Assembly (NCBI GenBank): GCA_018829465.1 | Contig: JAHJTN010000012.1 | Coordinates: forward strand, 186,001-250,000 | Source of the DNA: Bacteroidota bacterium | GTDB lineage: Bacteria > Bacteroidota > Bacteroidia > Flavobacteriales > Flavobacteriaceae | Length of the DNA stretch: 64,000 bases | Direction of reading: 5' to 3' | Shown here: positions 44,833 through 54,666 of the stretch, one piece after another | Layout: every line of letters starts with the position of its first letter | Numbering within the stretch: the stretch's first letter is position 1 | The notes under the pieces: model-generated | Seen by the model: only the letters and a program-made list of their open reading frames with translations | What the model was told of the DNA's origin: nothing | The model's database searches: none | Program-made: the position numbers and the translations under genes

Positions 44833-44864
44833 AACGTGCTACAACACCCCGTATCACCCTTTGC
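44833..44864. repeat. Right imperfect inverted repeat of TIR cassette
   Basis: AAAACGTGCTACAACACC and the following bases to 44864 are the inverted counterpart of 43853-43884. It starts 8 nt after the TIR gene stop, so the two repeats hug the gene. The gap from here to 45001 has no convincing gene. Confidence 0.5.
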
Positions 44865-45001
44865 ATGGATATGAATGATTCAAAAATTTGCGTTTTTTTG
44901 CTAACTTTACGACTCAACCGAAAGTACCCGACGTTTGATACACTACAAGGCATAAGCAAAAACAGTAAAAACAGCAACAGTCCTCCTACAAAATTGTAAT
45001 C

Positions 45002-45349
45002 ATGGAAAAAAACTGTCCGGAATGTGGAGAAAAAATCATCGGTCGCAGCGATAAGAAATTCTGTAGCGACTACTGTCGCAATGCCTACCACAACCGCGCC
45101 GGAAACGACCAAAAAAACCTGATTCGCAACACCAATTACCGCTTGCGAAAAAATTTTCACATCCTGCAAACCCTCAATCGCGAAGGCAAAACCAAAGTGT
45201 CGCGCACCAAACTGCTCGAAAAAGGTTTCGATTTTGAATACATCACCAACCGCTATACCACCAAGGCAGGCACTACCTATTACTTTTGCTACAACCAAGG
45301 CTATTTGCCCTTAGACAACGATTACTATATGCTCGTTCGCCGAGATTAA
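45002..45349 (+). CDS. Small zinc-ribbon protein of unknown function
   Basis: A 115-residue protein starting with a four-cysteine zinc ribbon (CPECGEKIIGRSDKKFC with a second pair CSDYC, about residues 5-26), followed by RNAYHNRAGNDQ and a helical basic segment, then a strand-rich tail (FEYITNRYTTKAGTTYYFC and YYMLVRRD). It resembles DUF2116-type zinc-ribbon proteins. The fold suggests nucleic-acid or protein binding; there is no enzyme motif. Its stop codon overlaps the convergent dnaE stop by 4 nt. Confidence 0.75.
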   Translation: MEKNCPECGEKIIGRSDKKFCSDYCRNAYHNRAGNDQKNLIRNTNYRLRKNFHILQTLNREGKTKVSRTKLLEKGFDFEYITNRYTTKAGTTYYFCYNQGYLPLDNDYYMLVRRD

Positions 45350-48300
45350 TTCAACCGAAAACAAAAATCGTTTGCCCTAAGGCTTTCCAATAAAGTGTCC
45401 GTCGGGTTTACCTTGTATTTACGGCTTGGTAGTGTAATGTGGAGCTGCGCGTCTGCTTGCAACAAAGTAATTTCAAGCGGCACGTTCCCTTGGTTTGCTT
45501 CTGTCACTTCCCGAAGTTTCTCTACCGTATTTTTGTTTAAAGTGTCCGCTTGAATTTCAACAATGAGTTTTTTCGCCAATTTTTCTCTCACATCGTGCAA
45601 CATTTCGAATTCGCGATATTGAATGGCCGGTTCGCTGCGTTGTCCGGTTTGTTTGTTAACATAGCCTTCGCGGATGTTTATTTTTAGGTGCAAAAAGTAA
45701 TTTTCGACCAAAAAGTGGCGGTGTTTTAAATATTCATCACCAAAAATCCGGAACTCGTGCGAATCGCTGTAATCGTCTAAGGTAAATGTTGCCCAACCTC
45801 GTCCGGCTTTAGAAACCCGATGCATCACATTGGAAACAATGCCGCAGATATTTAGGTCTCGATTCAGCAATGCTGGCAAATCTTTTAACATACCAAGGCT
45901 TGCGTTGCAGAAGTATTTGATTTCTGTTTCAAAATCATCTAGCGGATGTCCGGATATAAAAATACCAACCACTTCTTTTTCCTTTCGCAGTTTTTCCATG
46001 GTGCTCCAGGTTTCGCAGGGCGGCAAAACAGGTTCGGGCATTTGCACATCGCTGGCATCACCAAATAAGCTTACCTGCGATGCATTTTCGTTTTCTTGAA
46101 ACTTGGCGCCGTAGCGGATAATTTTCTCCAAAAAAATAACACCATCTCCTTCGTCTTGAAAATATTGTGCCCTGTGTGTGCCCGGAAATGAATCAAAAGC
46201 ACCGGCCAAAGCCAAGTTTTCAAAGGCTTTTTTGTTCGCCGCTTGTAAATTTACCCTTTTGGCCACATCAAAAACAGATTTGTATTTGCTGCTTTTCCGG
46301 TTTTCTACAAAGGTTTCCACAGCACCCGCGCCCACGCCCTTTACTGCACCCATACCAAAACGAATGGCGTTGTCATCGTTTACGGTGAACTTAAAAAAAG
46401 ATTCGTTTACATCCGGACCCAAAACAGGCAATCCCATGCGTTTGCATTCTTCCATAAAAAAGCTGACTTTCTTGATGTCGCTCATGTTGTTGCTCAACAC
46501 AGCTGCCATGTATTCTGATGGATAGTTGGCTTTTAAATACGCCGTTTGGTAGGCCACCCAAGCATAGCAAGTGGCATGCGACTTGTTAAAAGCGTATTTG
46601 GCAAAAGCTTCCCAGTCTTTCCAAATTTTTTCGAGTTTGTCTTTTGGGTGTCCGTTGTTTTGCCCGTTTGTCAAAAACTTTGGCTTGAGTTGGTTGAGCA
46701 ACTCAATAATCTTTTTACCCATCGCTTTCCGCAAAATGTCGGCTTCGCCTTTGGTAAAATTGGCCAGTTTCTGCGAAAGCAGCATCACTTGCTCCTGATA
46801 CACCGTAATGCCGTAGGTTTCCTTTAAAATTCCTTCCATCTCCGCGATTTCGTATGCTATGGGTTCTTCGCCTTGTTTGCGTTTGATGAAACTCGGCAAA
46901 TAGTCCATAGGGCCGGGTCTGTACAGGGCGTTCATCGCGATCAAATCAGTGAATTGGGTAGGCTTCAATTCTCGCAGATATTTTTGCATACCGGCAGATT
47001 CGTACTGAAAAATACCCACGGTTTCTCCGCGTTGAAAAAGTTCATAGGTTTTGGCATCGTCCAAAGGAAAAAGATCCGGATCCAACTCAATTTGGTGCCT
47101 GTATTTGATGAGTTTGAGTGTATCTTTTATGAGTGTCAAGGTTTTCAGTCCCAAAAAGTCCATTTTCAGTAAACCTGCAGATTCAACTACCGAGTTGTCA
47201 AACTGCGTGGCATACAAGTCAGATTCTTTACTCGTGGCAATAGGCACCAAATTGGTTAAATCTTCGGGCGTGATGATGACGCCACAAGCATGAATGCCTG
47301 TATTGCGAAGCGAGCCCTCCAACACAGCGGCTTGCCGAATGGTTTCGCCCATCAAATCGTCATTTTCTGAAAGTGCACGAAAATCGCTGAGCGATTGGAA
47401 ATCTTCCGAACGCACTTTTTCTTTTAAATCTTCTAACGGTTTTTGCAACACATCTAAGAGCGATATTTTTTGCAAAGACAAATTGTCGGGAATCATTTTG
47501 GCCAACCGATCGGCTTCGGGCAAAGACAAATCTAACACCCGGGCCGTATCCCTAAGTGCCGACTTGGCAGCCATAGTGCCATAAGTGATGATTTGCGCTA
47601 CTTGGTTGGCACCGTATTTTTTGATGACATAATCCATGACTTTGCTCCGGCCGTCATCGTCAAAATCGATATCGATATCCGGCAGCGAAACCCTTTCTGG
47701 ATTCAGAAAACGCTCAAAAAGCAAGTCGTAAGCAATAGGGTCTATATTGGTAATACCAAGGCAATAGGCCACAGCCGAACCCGCCGCCGAACCCCTGCCC
47801 GGCCCCACAGAAACATCCATTTTTCGGGCCTCTGCGATGAAGTCTTGTACAATCAAAAAATAACCCGGATAGCCTGTTTTGGCGATAATTTCCAATTCAA
47901 AATCGATGCGTTCCCGTATCTCGTCCGTAAGTGTGGGATAGCGCTTTTCCGCGCCTTTGTAGGTAAGATGTTTTAAATAGGCATTTTCTGCGGCCTTGTC
48001 ATCACCTTCCGGATGGTTCAATTCAAAATCTTTTGGAATGTCAAATTTTGGAAGCAACACTTCTCTGGCCAAGCTGTACACTTCTATTTTATCGACAACC
48101 TCCTGCACATTCAGTATGGCTTCGGGCATAGTCTTGAAAACAGCTTTCATTTCCTCCCCCGATTTAAAATAATATTCCTGATTGTCGAGTCCGTATCTGT
48201 ATCCGCGGCCTCTTCCTTTAGGTGTTGCACGCTTTTCGCCGTCTTTGACGCAGAGTAAAATATCGTGGGCCTCGGCATCTTTTTTATACGTGTAAAAGGT

Positions 48301-49719
48301 GGCGTTGGTCGCAACAATTTTTACATGGTGTTTTTTAGAAAATTGAAGCAATACTTCGTTGGCCCTGTCTTCGTCCTGCTGTCCGTGCTTGTTGATTTCA
48401 ATATAAAAATCGTCGGCAAAAGTTTCTTTCCACCACAGCAACGCCTCTTCGGCCTGATGCTCGCCTAGGTTTAGAATTTTAGCATAGAGTTCTCCATACA
48501 CATTACCCGAGAGCACGATAAGGTCTTCTTTATAGGTTTCAACAAGTTTTTTGTCGATGCGCGGTACGTAGTAAAACCCTTGGGTGAAGGCCAATGACGA
48601 AAGTTTACACAGGTTTCTATAGCCGTTTTTGTTTTTCGCTAAAAAAACCATTTGGTAGCCATTGTCTTTGTGGCTTTTGTCTGAACAGTCTTCACATACG
48701 TGAAACACACAACCCACTATGGGTTTTAGCGGTTCAAACGGCGTGTCTTTACCCTCTTTTTTGTGTTGTTCTGCCGCAAGTTTATTTTGATTGGCTACTT
48801 CTTTTACGAATAAAAAAGCACCCATCATATTGCCGATGTCTGTGATGGCAAGTGCCGGCATATTTTGTTTTACAGATTCGGACACCAATTCCTTAAAAGT
48901 AGAAGTGGCTTGCAATACAGAAAAACGAGAATGGGTGTGCAGATGAGAAAATCGGGCATTTTGAAAAGCTTCTTTTTCATCTACGCTCAGCTTAGTGGTT
49001 TTACGGATATCTTCGGCGGGTCTGAGTTTGGCCGAGGCGGCTTTTAGGTCGCGATGCCGAATGCCTAAAGGTTTGATGGGAATCGGATTTTGAGCTAAAA
49101 ATTGCGCAAATTCATCCGGTTGAACGGGCAGTTTTTCCAAGGGAAAAAATTGCCTTCTTTTTAACTCGAAAAAACACCTGGCAGTAGCTTCAACGTCTGC
49201 CGAAGCGTTGTGTGCCTCCGCAAAAGTTTCGTCAAAAAGATGTTCGTGCAATTCGAACAATTTAGGTGTTTTGAATTTGCCACCTCGTCCGCCGGGTAGT
49301 TTACAAAGAAATGCTGTTTCTTCGGTACACGTGTCCAATACAGGCATGTCTGTTAACGGGTTTTCTGTTTTTAGCCTATAAAATTCGGCACCCAAAATTT
49401 TAAGGTCAAAGTTCAAATTTTGACCGACCAAAACCTGCGCTTTACCAACAGCTTTCTTGAAATGTGAAAGTGCCGTTTGCAGGTCGATGCCCTCTGCTTC
49501 TGCCAAAGCGGTAGAAATACCGTGTATGCTTTCTGCTTCATAAGGGATGGTATAACCATCCGGACGAATGATATAATCTTGTTGTTCTATGATTTCCCCC
49601 ACACTGTTGTGAAGCTGCCAAGCGAGTTGCACGCAACGCGGCCAATTGTCGGAGTCGCTTATGGGTGCATCATAACGGGCGGGAATTCCGGTGGTTTCGG
49701 TATCAAAAATCAGGTACAT
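45346..49719 (-). CDS. dnaE: DNA polymerase III alpha subunit with N-terminal proofreading exonuclease
   Basis: A 1457-residue replicative polymerase. Residues 1-190 form a DnaQ-like DEDDh exonuclease: IFDTETTG (Exo I), NLNFDLKIL (Exo II) and AHNASADVEATARC (Exo III). The PHP domain follows (about 250-440) with FSHLHTHSRFSVL but ALAITDIGNMMG, where the usual metal-ligand His after the Asp is Ile. The catalytic palm has SVGPGRGSAAGSAVAY and SLPDIDIDFDDDGRSKV (about 660-690). A helix-hairpin-helix and OB domain end the protein. The fusion puts proofreading and polymerisation on one chain, a layout known in Bacteroidota. Confidence 0.94.
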   Translation of the reverse strand: MYLIFDTETTGIPARYDAPISDSDNWPRCVQLAWQLHNSVGEIIEQQDYIIRPDGYTIPYEAESIHGISTALAEAEGIDLQTALSHFKKAVGKAQVLVGQNLNFDLKILGAEFYRLKTENPLTDMPVLDTCTEETAFLCKLPGGRGGKFKTPKLFELHEHLFDETFAEAHNASADVEATARCFFELKRRQFFPLEKLPVQPDEFAQFLAQNPIPIKPLGIRHRDLKAASAKLRPAEDIRKTTKLSVDEKEAFQNARFSHLHTHSRFSVLQATSTFKELVSESVKQNMPALAITDIGNMMGAFLFVKEVANQNKLAAEQHKKEGKDTPFEPLKPIVGCVFHVCEDCSDKSHKDNGYQMVFLAKNKNGYRNLCKLSSLAFTQGFYYVPRIDKKLVETYKEDLIVLSGNVYGELYAKILNLGEHQAEEALLWWKETFADDFYIEINKHGQQDEDRANEVLLQFSKKHHVKIVATNATFYTYKKDAEAHDILLCVKDGEKRATPKGRGRGYRYGLDNQEYYFKSGEEMKAVFKTMPEAILNVQEVVDKIEVYSLAREVLLPKFDIPKDFELNHPEGDDKAAENAYLKHLTYKGAEKRYPTLTDEIRERIDFELEIIAKTGYPGYFLIVQDFIAEARKMDVSVGPGRGSAAGSAVAYCLGITNIDPIAYDLLFERFLNPERVSLPDIDIDFDDDGRSKVMDYVIKKYGANQVAQIITYGTMAAKSALRDTARVLDLSLPEADRLAKMIPDNLSLQKISLLDVLQKPLEDLKEKVRSEDFQSLSDFRALSENDDLMGETIRQAAVLEGSLRNTGIHACGVIITPEDLTNLVPIATSKESDLYATQFDNSVVESAGLLKMDFLGLKTLTLIKDTLKLIKYRHQIELDPDLFPLDDAKTYELFQRGETVGIFQYESAGMQKYLRELKPTQFTDLIAMNALYRPGPMDYLPSFIKRKQGEEPIAYEIAEMEGILKETYGITVYQEQVMLLSQKLANFTKGEADILRKAMGKKIIELLNQLKPKFLTNGQNNGHPKDKLEKIWKDWEAFAKYAFNKSHATCYAWVAYQTAYLKANYPSEYMAAVLSNNMSDIKKVSFFMEECKRMGLPVLGPDVNESFFKFTVNDDNAIRFGMGAVKGVGAGAVETFVENRKSSKYKSVFDVAKRVNLQAANKKAFENLALAGAFDSFPGTHRAQYFQDEGDGVIFLEKIIRYGAKFQENENASQVSLFGDASDVQMPEPVLPPCETWSTMEKLRKEKEVVGIFISGHPLDDFETEIKYFCNASLGMLKDLPALLNRDLNICGIVSNVMHRVSKAGRGWATFTLDDYSDSHEFRIFGDEYLKHRHFLVENYFLHLKINIREGYVNKQTGQRSEPAIQYREFEMLHDVREKLAKKLIVEIQADTLNKNTVEKLREVTEANQGNVPLEITLLQADAQLHITLPSRKYKVNPTDTLLESLRANDFCFRLN

Positions 49720-49833
49720 AGCGGGAAGATTACAGCAGTTAAAGATACATTTCTATCCCTAAAATGAAAACCTGTTTGCACTTTTTTAATACACAAGTTT
49801 TCAAAAAAGACAGCACAGAAACTGCGTGGACAT

Positions 49834-50556
49834 TCAATTTTTTAAAAGTGCCCGAAATTCCTCAACGCAAGATTTGGAGATACCCGGCGACTTTCCAAAA
49901 CCAGCCGACAAAGGATGGCTAAAAGCGTCGGACGAAGAAAAACACTTGCAACTCGCATGAACTTCCAGCAACATTTGGGTTTTGCGAAGGGGTTCAATCC
50001 ATTTGGGTTTCATTCCTCCTCCCGGTAGGATGATGATGCGGTTTTTGGCCAGATTTAGATACCGCACTAAGTTGTCCAATCCTTTTTCTACATTAGGTTG
50101 CGCACCGGAAGTTAAAATGCGTTTAAATCCGAGTTCAATCAGGGTTTCAAGTGCTGCTTCGGGGTTTTTGCAAAAGTCGAAAGCGCGATGAAAAGTACAG
50201 GGCAATGTGTTGGCAGCTGCCAATAATTTTTTGCAATTTTCCGAATCTACCATACCTTCCGTGGTCAGTATGCCAAACACAAAGCCGTCTGCGCCGAATT
50301 TTTTGAATAGTTCTATGTCGTTTTGCATGACGCGTATTTCTGCTTCCGAATACGTAAAGTGACCGCCTCTTGGGCGAATCATCACAAAGACCGGGATGCC
50401 AACAGATTCCTTAATTTCTTGAAACAATCCTAAGGAAGGCGTTGTGCCACCCGAATCGAAATCGGCACAGAGTTCAATTCTATCTACGCCAAATGCTGCT
50501 GCTTGAAGTGCCGCTTCCAAGTTGAAAACGGGCGCTTCCAGTAAAATATCAGCCAT
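49834..50556 (-). CDS. cutC: CutC-family copper homeostasis protein
   Basis: A 240-residue TIM-barrel CutC-family protein. LEAPVFNLEAALQAAAFGVD (about 5-24), RIELCADFDSGGTTPSLG (about 25-42), FVMIRPRGGHFTYSE (about 56-70) and CTFHRAFDF (about 123-131) are diagnostic. The family is implicated in copper homeostasis, though a direct role is doubtful. The frame extends 34 codons upstream, into the end of the asparaginase gene; MADILLEAP at 50556 is the natural start and overlaps that gene by 8 nt. Confidence 0.9.
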   Translation of the reverse strand: MADILLEAPVFNLEAALQAAAFGVDRIELCADFDSGGTTPSLGLFQEIKESVGIPVFVMIRPRGGHFTYSEAEIRVMQNDIELFKKFGADGFVFGILTTEGMVDSENCKKLLAAANTLPCTFHRAFDFCKNPEAALETLIELGFKRILTSGAQPNVEKGLDNLVRYLNLAKNRIIILPGGGMKPKWIEPLRKTQMLLEVHASCKCFSSSDAFSHPLSAGFGKSPGISKSCVEEFRALLKN

Positions 50557-51547
50557 GTTGCGGAAAATAGCTTTGTGAATCGACAAGAGCTTGCTTTGCC
50601 GGATGGTGTTGAGCAAAATTAAACCCCGGTTGTACGGCATAAGCGCCAAAAGCACCATCTTTGTTGATGGCCAAGAATCCGGCTTGTACGTCTTTTATGG
50701 TTGCTTTGCTTTTTGCCACCAATCTTCTGACGGTTTCTTCACAAGCTTCCTGAGGACTTCGCCCCTGACGCATAAGTTCTACAATCAGGAAACTGCCGCA
50801 AATTTTGATGATGGTTTCGCCAAGTCCGGTAGCGGTAGCGGCACCCACTTCGTCGTCAACGTACAGCCCGGCTCCAATAATGGGACTGTCACCCACACGT
50901 CCGTGCATTTTGTAAGCAAGACCGCTAGTAGTACAAGCACCGGCCAAACGGCCTTCGGCATCGATGCCTATCATGCCTATGGTATCGTGGTTTTCAACAT
51001 TGACTACGGGTTTGTATTGTGCATTTTCCAGCCATTTTTGGTAGGCTGCTTCCGCTTTAGGGCTGAGTTGTTCTGTCTCTAACGCGAAGCCTTCTGCAAT
51101 GGCAAATCGCCTAGCGCCTTCGCCACTGAGCATCACATGCGGGGTGTTTTCCATGACACGTCGTGCAAGCGTGATAGGGTGTTTTATTTGCCTGACAAAG
51201 GAAACCGAGCCGCAAGATCCGTCTCCTTTCATGATGGAAGCATCGAGCGTTACGATACCGTCTCTATCGGGAAGTCCTTGCAAACCGACACTGAGGTTAT
51301 CCGGGTCAGATTCGGTTACGCGGACGCCTTGTTCTACGGCATCTACAATATTTCCGGTCTGTTGGAGGGTTTTCCAAGCTTCATTGTTGGCAGGCATGCC
51401 GTGATTCCAGGTGGATAAAATTTGCGGTTTATAGGTTTCTAAAACAGGTGTAGTTTTTTGCTGACAACTCAAAAAATTTGGTGCGATGAGTGCAGAACCC
51501 GCTAGGGTTGTGTTTCGTAAAAAAATTCTGCGGGAGGAATGGTTCAT
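50549..51547 (-). CDS. N4-(beta-N-acetylglucosaminyl)-L-asparaginase (Ntn hydrolase)
   Basis: A 332-residue Ntn-hydrolase of the glycosylasparaginase family. The signal NHSSRRIFLRNTTLAGSALI contains a twin-arginine (Tat) motif SRRIFLR and leads to a lipobox-like LSC. The autocleavage Thr nucleophile lies in ENHDTIGMIGIDAEG (about 184-198). GRVGDSPIIGAGLYVDD (about 215-231) and AATATGLGE complete the active site. It would cleave GlcNAc-Asn bonds or isoaspartyl peptides in the periplasm. The downstream cutC overlaps its 3' end. Confidence 0.88.
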   Translation of the reverse strand: MNHSSRRIFLRNTTLAGSALIAPNFLSCQQKTTPVLETYKPQILSTWNHGMPANNEAWKTLQQTGNIVDAVEQGVRVTESDPDNLSVGLQGLPDRDGIVTLDASIMKGDGSCGSVSFVRQIKHPITLARRVMENTPHVMLSGEGARRFAIAEGFALETEQLSPKAEAAYQKWLENAQYKPVVNVENHDTIGMIGIDAEGRLAGACTTSGLAYKMHGRVGDSPIIGAGLYVDDEVGAATATGLGETIIKICGSFLIVELMRQGRSPQEACEETVRRLVAKSKATIKDVQAGFLAINKDGAFGAYAVQPGFNFAQHHPAKQALVDSQSYFPQHG

Positions 51548-51570
51548 GGGGTTATAATTTGTATAAAAAT

Positions 51571-51601
51571 AAAAAAACCTCTCTAATGAGAGGCTTTTTT
51601 T
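51571..51601. terminator. Bidirectional rho-independent terminator
   Basis: AAAAAAACCTCTC-TAAT-GAGAGGCTTTTTTT forms a 6-bp stem flanked by A and T tracts. It lies 4 nt after the accC stop on the minus strand and serves the accC transcript. Confidence 0.85.
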
Positions 51602-51605
51602 ACTT

Positions 51606-52958
51606 TTAAGATTCTTTCGGGGGCGCCATCACAAAGTTTTCCATAAACTTGGTGGTGTAGTTACCCGAAATATAGTCAGGATGGTCCATTAGTTGACGGT
51701 GAAAAGGGATCGTGGTTTTGATGCCCTCTATTACAAACTCATCCAAGGCGCGTCGCATTTTGGCGATGGCTTCTTCACGTGTTTGCGCAGTGGTGATGAG
51801 TTTGGCAATCATTGAGTCGTAGTTTGGCGGTATGACATAGCCGGAATATACATGTGTGTCTATACGGACGCCGTGCCCGCCGGGGGCATGCAGTGTGGTA
51901 ATTCTTCCCGGACTCGGTCTGAAATCGTTGTAGGGATCTTCTGCATTGATTCTACATTCGATAGCGTGTAGTTTTGGGGTATAATTTTTTCCCGAAATAG
52001 GGACGCCGGCAGCGACGAGAATTTGCTCGCGTATCAAATCGTAATCAATGACTTGTTCGGTGATGGGGTGTTCTACCTGAATACGCGTGTTCATTTCCAT
52101 AAAGTAGAAGTTTCGGTGTTTGTCAACCAAAAACTCCACAGTTCCTGCACCTTCGTATTTAATGAATTCTGCGGCTTTTACGGCAGCATCTCCCATTTTT
52201 TTTCTGAGGGCATCTGTCATAAAAGGCGAGGGGGTTTCCTCTGTCAATTTTTGATGACGGCGCTGTACGGAGCAGTCTCTTTCAGAGAGGTGGCAAGCGC
52301 GTCCGGTGCTGTCACCCACTACTTGAATTTCGATATGGCGTGGTTCTTCGATCAGTTTTTCCATATACATGCCATCGTTTCCGAAGGCTGCGGCGGATTC
52401 TTGTCTTGCACTTTCCCAAGCTTTTTTCAAATCTTCTTTTTTCCAAACGGCACGCATGCCTTTTCCTCCGCCTCCGGCTGTTGCTTTGAGCATGACGGGG
52501 TAACCAATTTTCTCGGCAGTTTTCTCGGCTACTTCATAAGACTCCAACAAGCCTTCGGAACCGGGAATGGTGGGTACGCCGGCGGCTTTCATGGTGGCCT
52601 TAGCGGTAGCTTTGTCTCCCATTTTGTCGATCATATCGTGGGAAGCGCCAATAAATTTGATACCGTGTTCTTTACAAATTTTCGAAAACCGAGCATTTTC
52701 GGATAGAAAGCCATAACCTGGATGGATGGCATCTGCATTGGTGATTTCGGCTGCAGCAATGATGTTGGAAATCTTTAGATAGGAATCTTTACTAGGCGGT
52801 GGCCCTATGCAAACGGCTTCGTCTGCAAAGCGCACGTGAAGGCTTTCGGCATCGGCAGTGGAATACACAGCGACAGTTTTGATACCCATCTCTTTGCAAG
52901 TTCGAATAACCCTAAGGGCTATTTCTCCTCTGTTAGCTATAAGAATTTTTTTGAACAT
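51606..52958 (-). CDS. accC: Acetyl-CoA carboxylase, biotin carboxylase subunit
   Basis: AccC is the ATP-grasp enzyme that carboxylates biotin on AccB, the first step in malonyl-CoA synthesis. The 450-residue product has [20 protein letters not shown] (about 4-23), [14 protein letters not shown] (about 79-92), the ATP-binding [15 protein letters not shown] (about 157-171) and the catalytic [15 protein letters not shown] (about 284-298). It lies 57 nt downstream of accB and ends the fabH-accB-accC unit with a strong terminator. Confidence 0.95.
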   Translation of the reverse strand: MFKKILIANRGEIALRVIRTCKEMGIKTVAVYSTADAESLHVRFADEAVCIGPPPSKDSYLKISNIIAAAEITNADAIHPGYGFLSENARFSKICKEHGIKFIGASHDMIDKMGDKATAKATMKAAGVPTIPGSEGLLESYEVAEKTAEKIGYPVMLKATAGGGGKGMRAVWKKEDLKKAWESARQESAAAFGNDGMYMEKLIEEPRHIEIQVVGDSTGRACHLSERDCSVQRRHQKLTEETPSPFMTDALRKKMGDAAVKAAEFIKYEGAGTVEFLVDKHRNFYFMEMNTRIQVEHPITEQVIDYDLIREQILVAAGVPISGKNYTPKLHAIECRINAEDPYNDFRPSPGRITTLHAPGGHGVRIDTHVYSGYVIPPNYDSMIAKLITTAQTREEAIAKMRRALDEFVIEGIKTTIPFHRQLMDHPDYISGNYTTKFMENFVMAPPKES

Positions 52959-53015
52959 AATTCGTTGCTGTTGGTTGTTTTTTAAGGATTACTGGCTGTT
53001 AGGTCCGGAAACGCA

Positions 53016-53510
53016 TCAGGCAGGATCCACCAAAAACAGAGGTTGGTCAAATTCTACGGGAGAACTGTCATCTACCAAAACTTTAACGATTTTGCCTGAT
53101 ATTTCAGATTCAATTTCGTTAAACAATTTCATCGCTTCAATTACGCAGAGCACGTCGCCTTTTTGTATGGTTGATCCAACTTCTACAAATACCGGTTTGT
53201 CCGGACTTGGTTTTCTGTAAAACGTACCGATAATTGGCGATTTGATGACCACGTACTTGGAGTCTTCTGAAGGTTCTGCGGGTTGTACCGGTTGAGAGCT
53301 GGCAGGTTGTTGTGCTTGTTGCACGGGCATCTGTGGGATAATGGCCGTAGCCACAGGAGCTCCGTGTTGGAAGTTTGTTTCGCTGCGAGAATCGTCTCCG
53401 ACTGCGCCTGTACGAATGGTAATTTTAAAATCTCCTGTTTCTAACTTTACTTCCGATGCACCCGAGCGTGCAACGAATTTAATGAGGTTTTGAATTTCTT
53501 TTAAATCCAT
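53016..53510 (-). CDS. accB: Acetyl-CoA carboxylase, biotin carboxyl carrier protein
   Basis: A 164-residue carrier. The N-terminal helix (about 1-20, DLKEIQNLIKFVARS) is followed by a Gln/Pro-rich linker (about 48-80, MPVQQAQQPASSQPVQPAEP) and the biotinyl domain (about 85-162). The biotinylated lysine lies in CVIEAMKLFNEIES (about 125-138, EAMK). AccB links AccC with the carboxyltransferase. It lies 20 nt after fabH. Confidence 0.95.
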   Translation of the reverse strand: MDLKEIQNLIKFVARSGASEVKLETGDFKITIRTGAVGDDSRSETNFQHGAPVATAIIPQMPVQQAQQPASSQPVQPAEPSEDSKYVVIKSPIIGTFYRKPSPDKPVFVEVGSTIQKGDVLCVIEAMKLFNEIESEISGKIVKVLVDDSSPVEFDQPLFLVDPA

Positions 53511-53530
53511 GATTGAGGTTTGTTAGTTAT

Positions 53531-54526
53531 TTAGGAATTATAAGCCCACTTCAAATATAAGGAACCCCATGTAAATCCACCACCAAAAGCAGCAAAAATT
53601 AGGTTATCTCCTTTTTTGAATTGTCTTTCGTAATCGCTAAGCAATAGCGGCAAGGTTGCTGAGGTTGTATTGCCATAGCGTTCAATGTTCATCAAAACTT
53701 TGTGTTCTTCAATACCCATTCGGGAGGCAGTAGCGTCAACAATGCGTTTGTTTGCCTGGTGTGGCACCAACCAATGTACGTCTGCGGGGGTCAAATGGTT
53801 TCTGTCCATAATTTTGACAGATACATCTGCCATATTGGTCACGGCAAATTTAAAAACGGTTTTGCCGTCTTGATACACAAAATGCTCTTTGTTCTGAACG
53901 GTTTCCACTGTTGCCGGTTTGATAGAACCACCGGCTTCAATTTTCAGAAATTCTCTACCGATACCGTCACTGCGCAAAATTTCATCTTGGTGGCCGAGGC
54001 CTTCTTCATTGGGTTCGAAAAGAACCGCACCCCCGCCATCGCCGAAGATGATGCAGGTGGCTCTGTCTTTATAGTCTATGATAGACGACATTTTATCGGC
54101 ACCGATAAGCAGCACTTTTTTGTAACGCCCCGATGAGATGTAAGCGGCGGCAGTTGACATGCCATATAGAAAACCGGAACAAGCGGCTTGAAGATCATAG
54201 GCAAATGCGTTGACAGCACCTATTTCTGACGCCACAAAAACTGCGGTGGCGGCTACCGGAAGATCCGGGGTTGCTGTGGCTACTATTACCAAGTCGATTT
54301 CTGCAGGGTCGAGTTGCTTTTTTTCAAGTAGATTTTGGGCGGCTTTAATGGCCAAGAAAGAAGTGCCTTTTCCGGGTTCCTTTAAGATACGACGTTCTTT
54401 GATGCCGGTTCGGGTAGTAATCCACTCATCGTTTGTATCGACTAAGGTTTCTAACTCTTGGTTAGTGAGCACATAGTCCGGAACATAGGAACCTACGGCT
54501 GTAATGGCGGCATGTATCTGACTCAT
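53531..54526 (-). CDS. fabH: Beta-ketoacyl-ACP synthase III
   Basis: FabH starts fatty acid synthesis by condensing an acyl-CoA with malonyl-ACP. The 331-residue thiolase-fold protein has the Cys nucleophile in AYDLQAACSGFLYGM (about 105-119), the His in VPHQANKRI (about 252-260) and the Asn in RYGNTTSATLPLLL (about 278-291). The start MSQIHAAITAVG at 54526 is preferred over an ATG 14 codons upstream. It leads the fabH-accB-accC unit and follows the rpmF terminator. Confidence 0.94.
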   Translation of the reverse strand: MSQIHAAITAVGSYVPDYVLTNQELETLVDTNDEWITTRTGIKERRILKEPGKGTSFLAIKAAQNLLEKKQLDPAEIDLVIVATATPDLPVAATAVFVASEIGAVNAFAYDLQAACSGFLYGMSTAAAYISSGRYKKVLLIGADKMSSIIDYKDRATCIIFGDGGGAVLFEPNEEGLGHQDEILRSDGIGREFLKIEAGGSIKPATVETVQNKEHFVYQDGKTVFKFAVTNMADVSVKIMDRNHLTPADVHWLVPHQANKRIVDATASRMGIEEHKVLMNIERYGNTTSATLPLLLSDYERQFKKGDNLIFAAFGGGFTWGSLYLKWAYNS

Positions 54527-54618
54527 AAAACGAAAAAATTTCGTTGAAAAATTAAATGAAAGTAACAATTTTACGCAAGGATGTTCTAAAAAACTACTAC
54601 TTTAACATTTTAGGACAC

Positions 54619-54646
54619 AAAAAAACTCTCACAGGGGGTGAGAGTT
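54619..54646 (-). terminator. Terminator or attenuator between rpmF and fabH
   Basis: On the minus strand AACTCTCAC-CCCCT-GTGAGAGTT gives a 9-bp stem and is followed by seven T. It lies 20 nt after the rpmF stop and about 90 nt before fabH, so fabH expression would need readthrough or its own promoter. Confidence 0.8.
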
Positions 54647-54666
54647 ATGCGTACAATTTGTTTCTT

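Noticed and set aside
43853-44864. Standard integron attC sites around the TIR gene
   Set aside because: The repeats lack the GTTRRRY core and are arranged as one inverted pair, and no integrase gene is in the window.
44813-45298. Minus-strand ORF of 161 codons overlapping the zinc-ribbon gene
   Set aside because: It is a low-complexity hydrophobic shadow of the opposite-strand gene with the four-cysteine motif.
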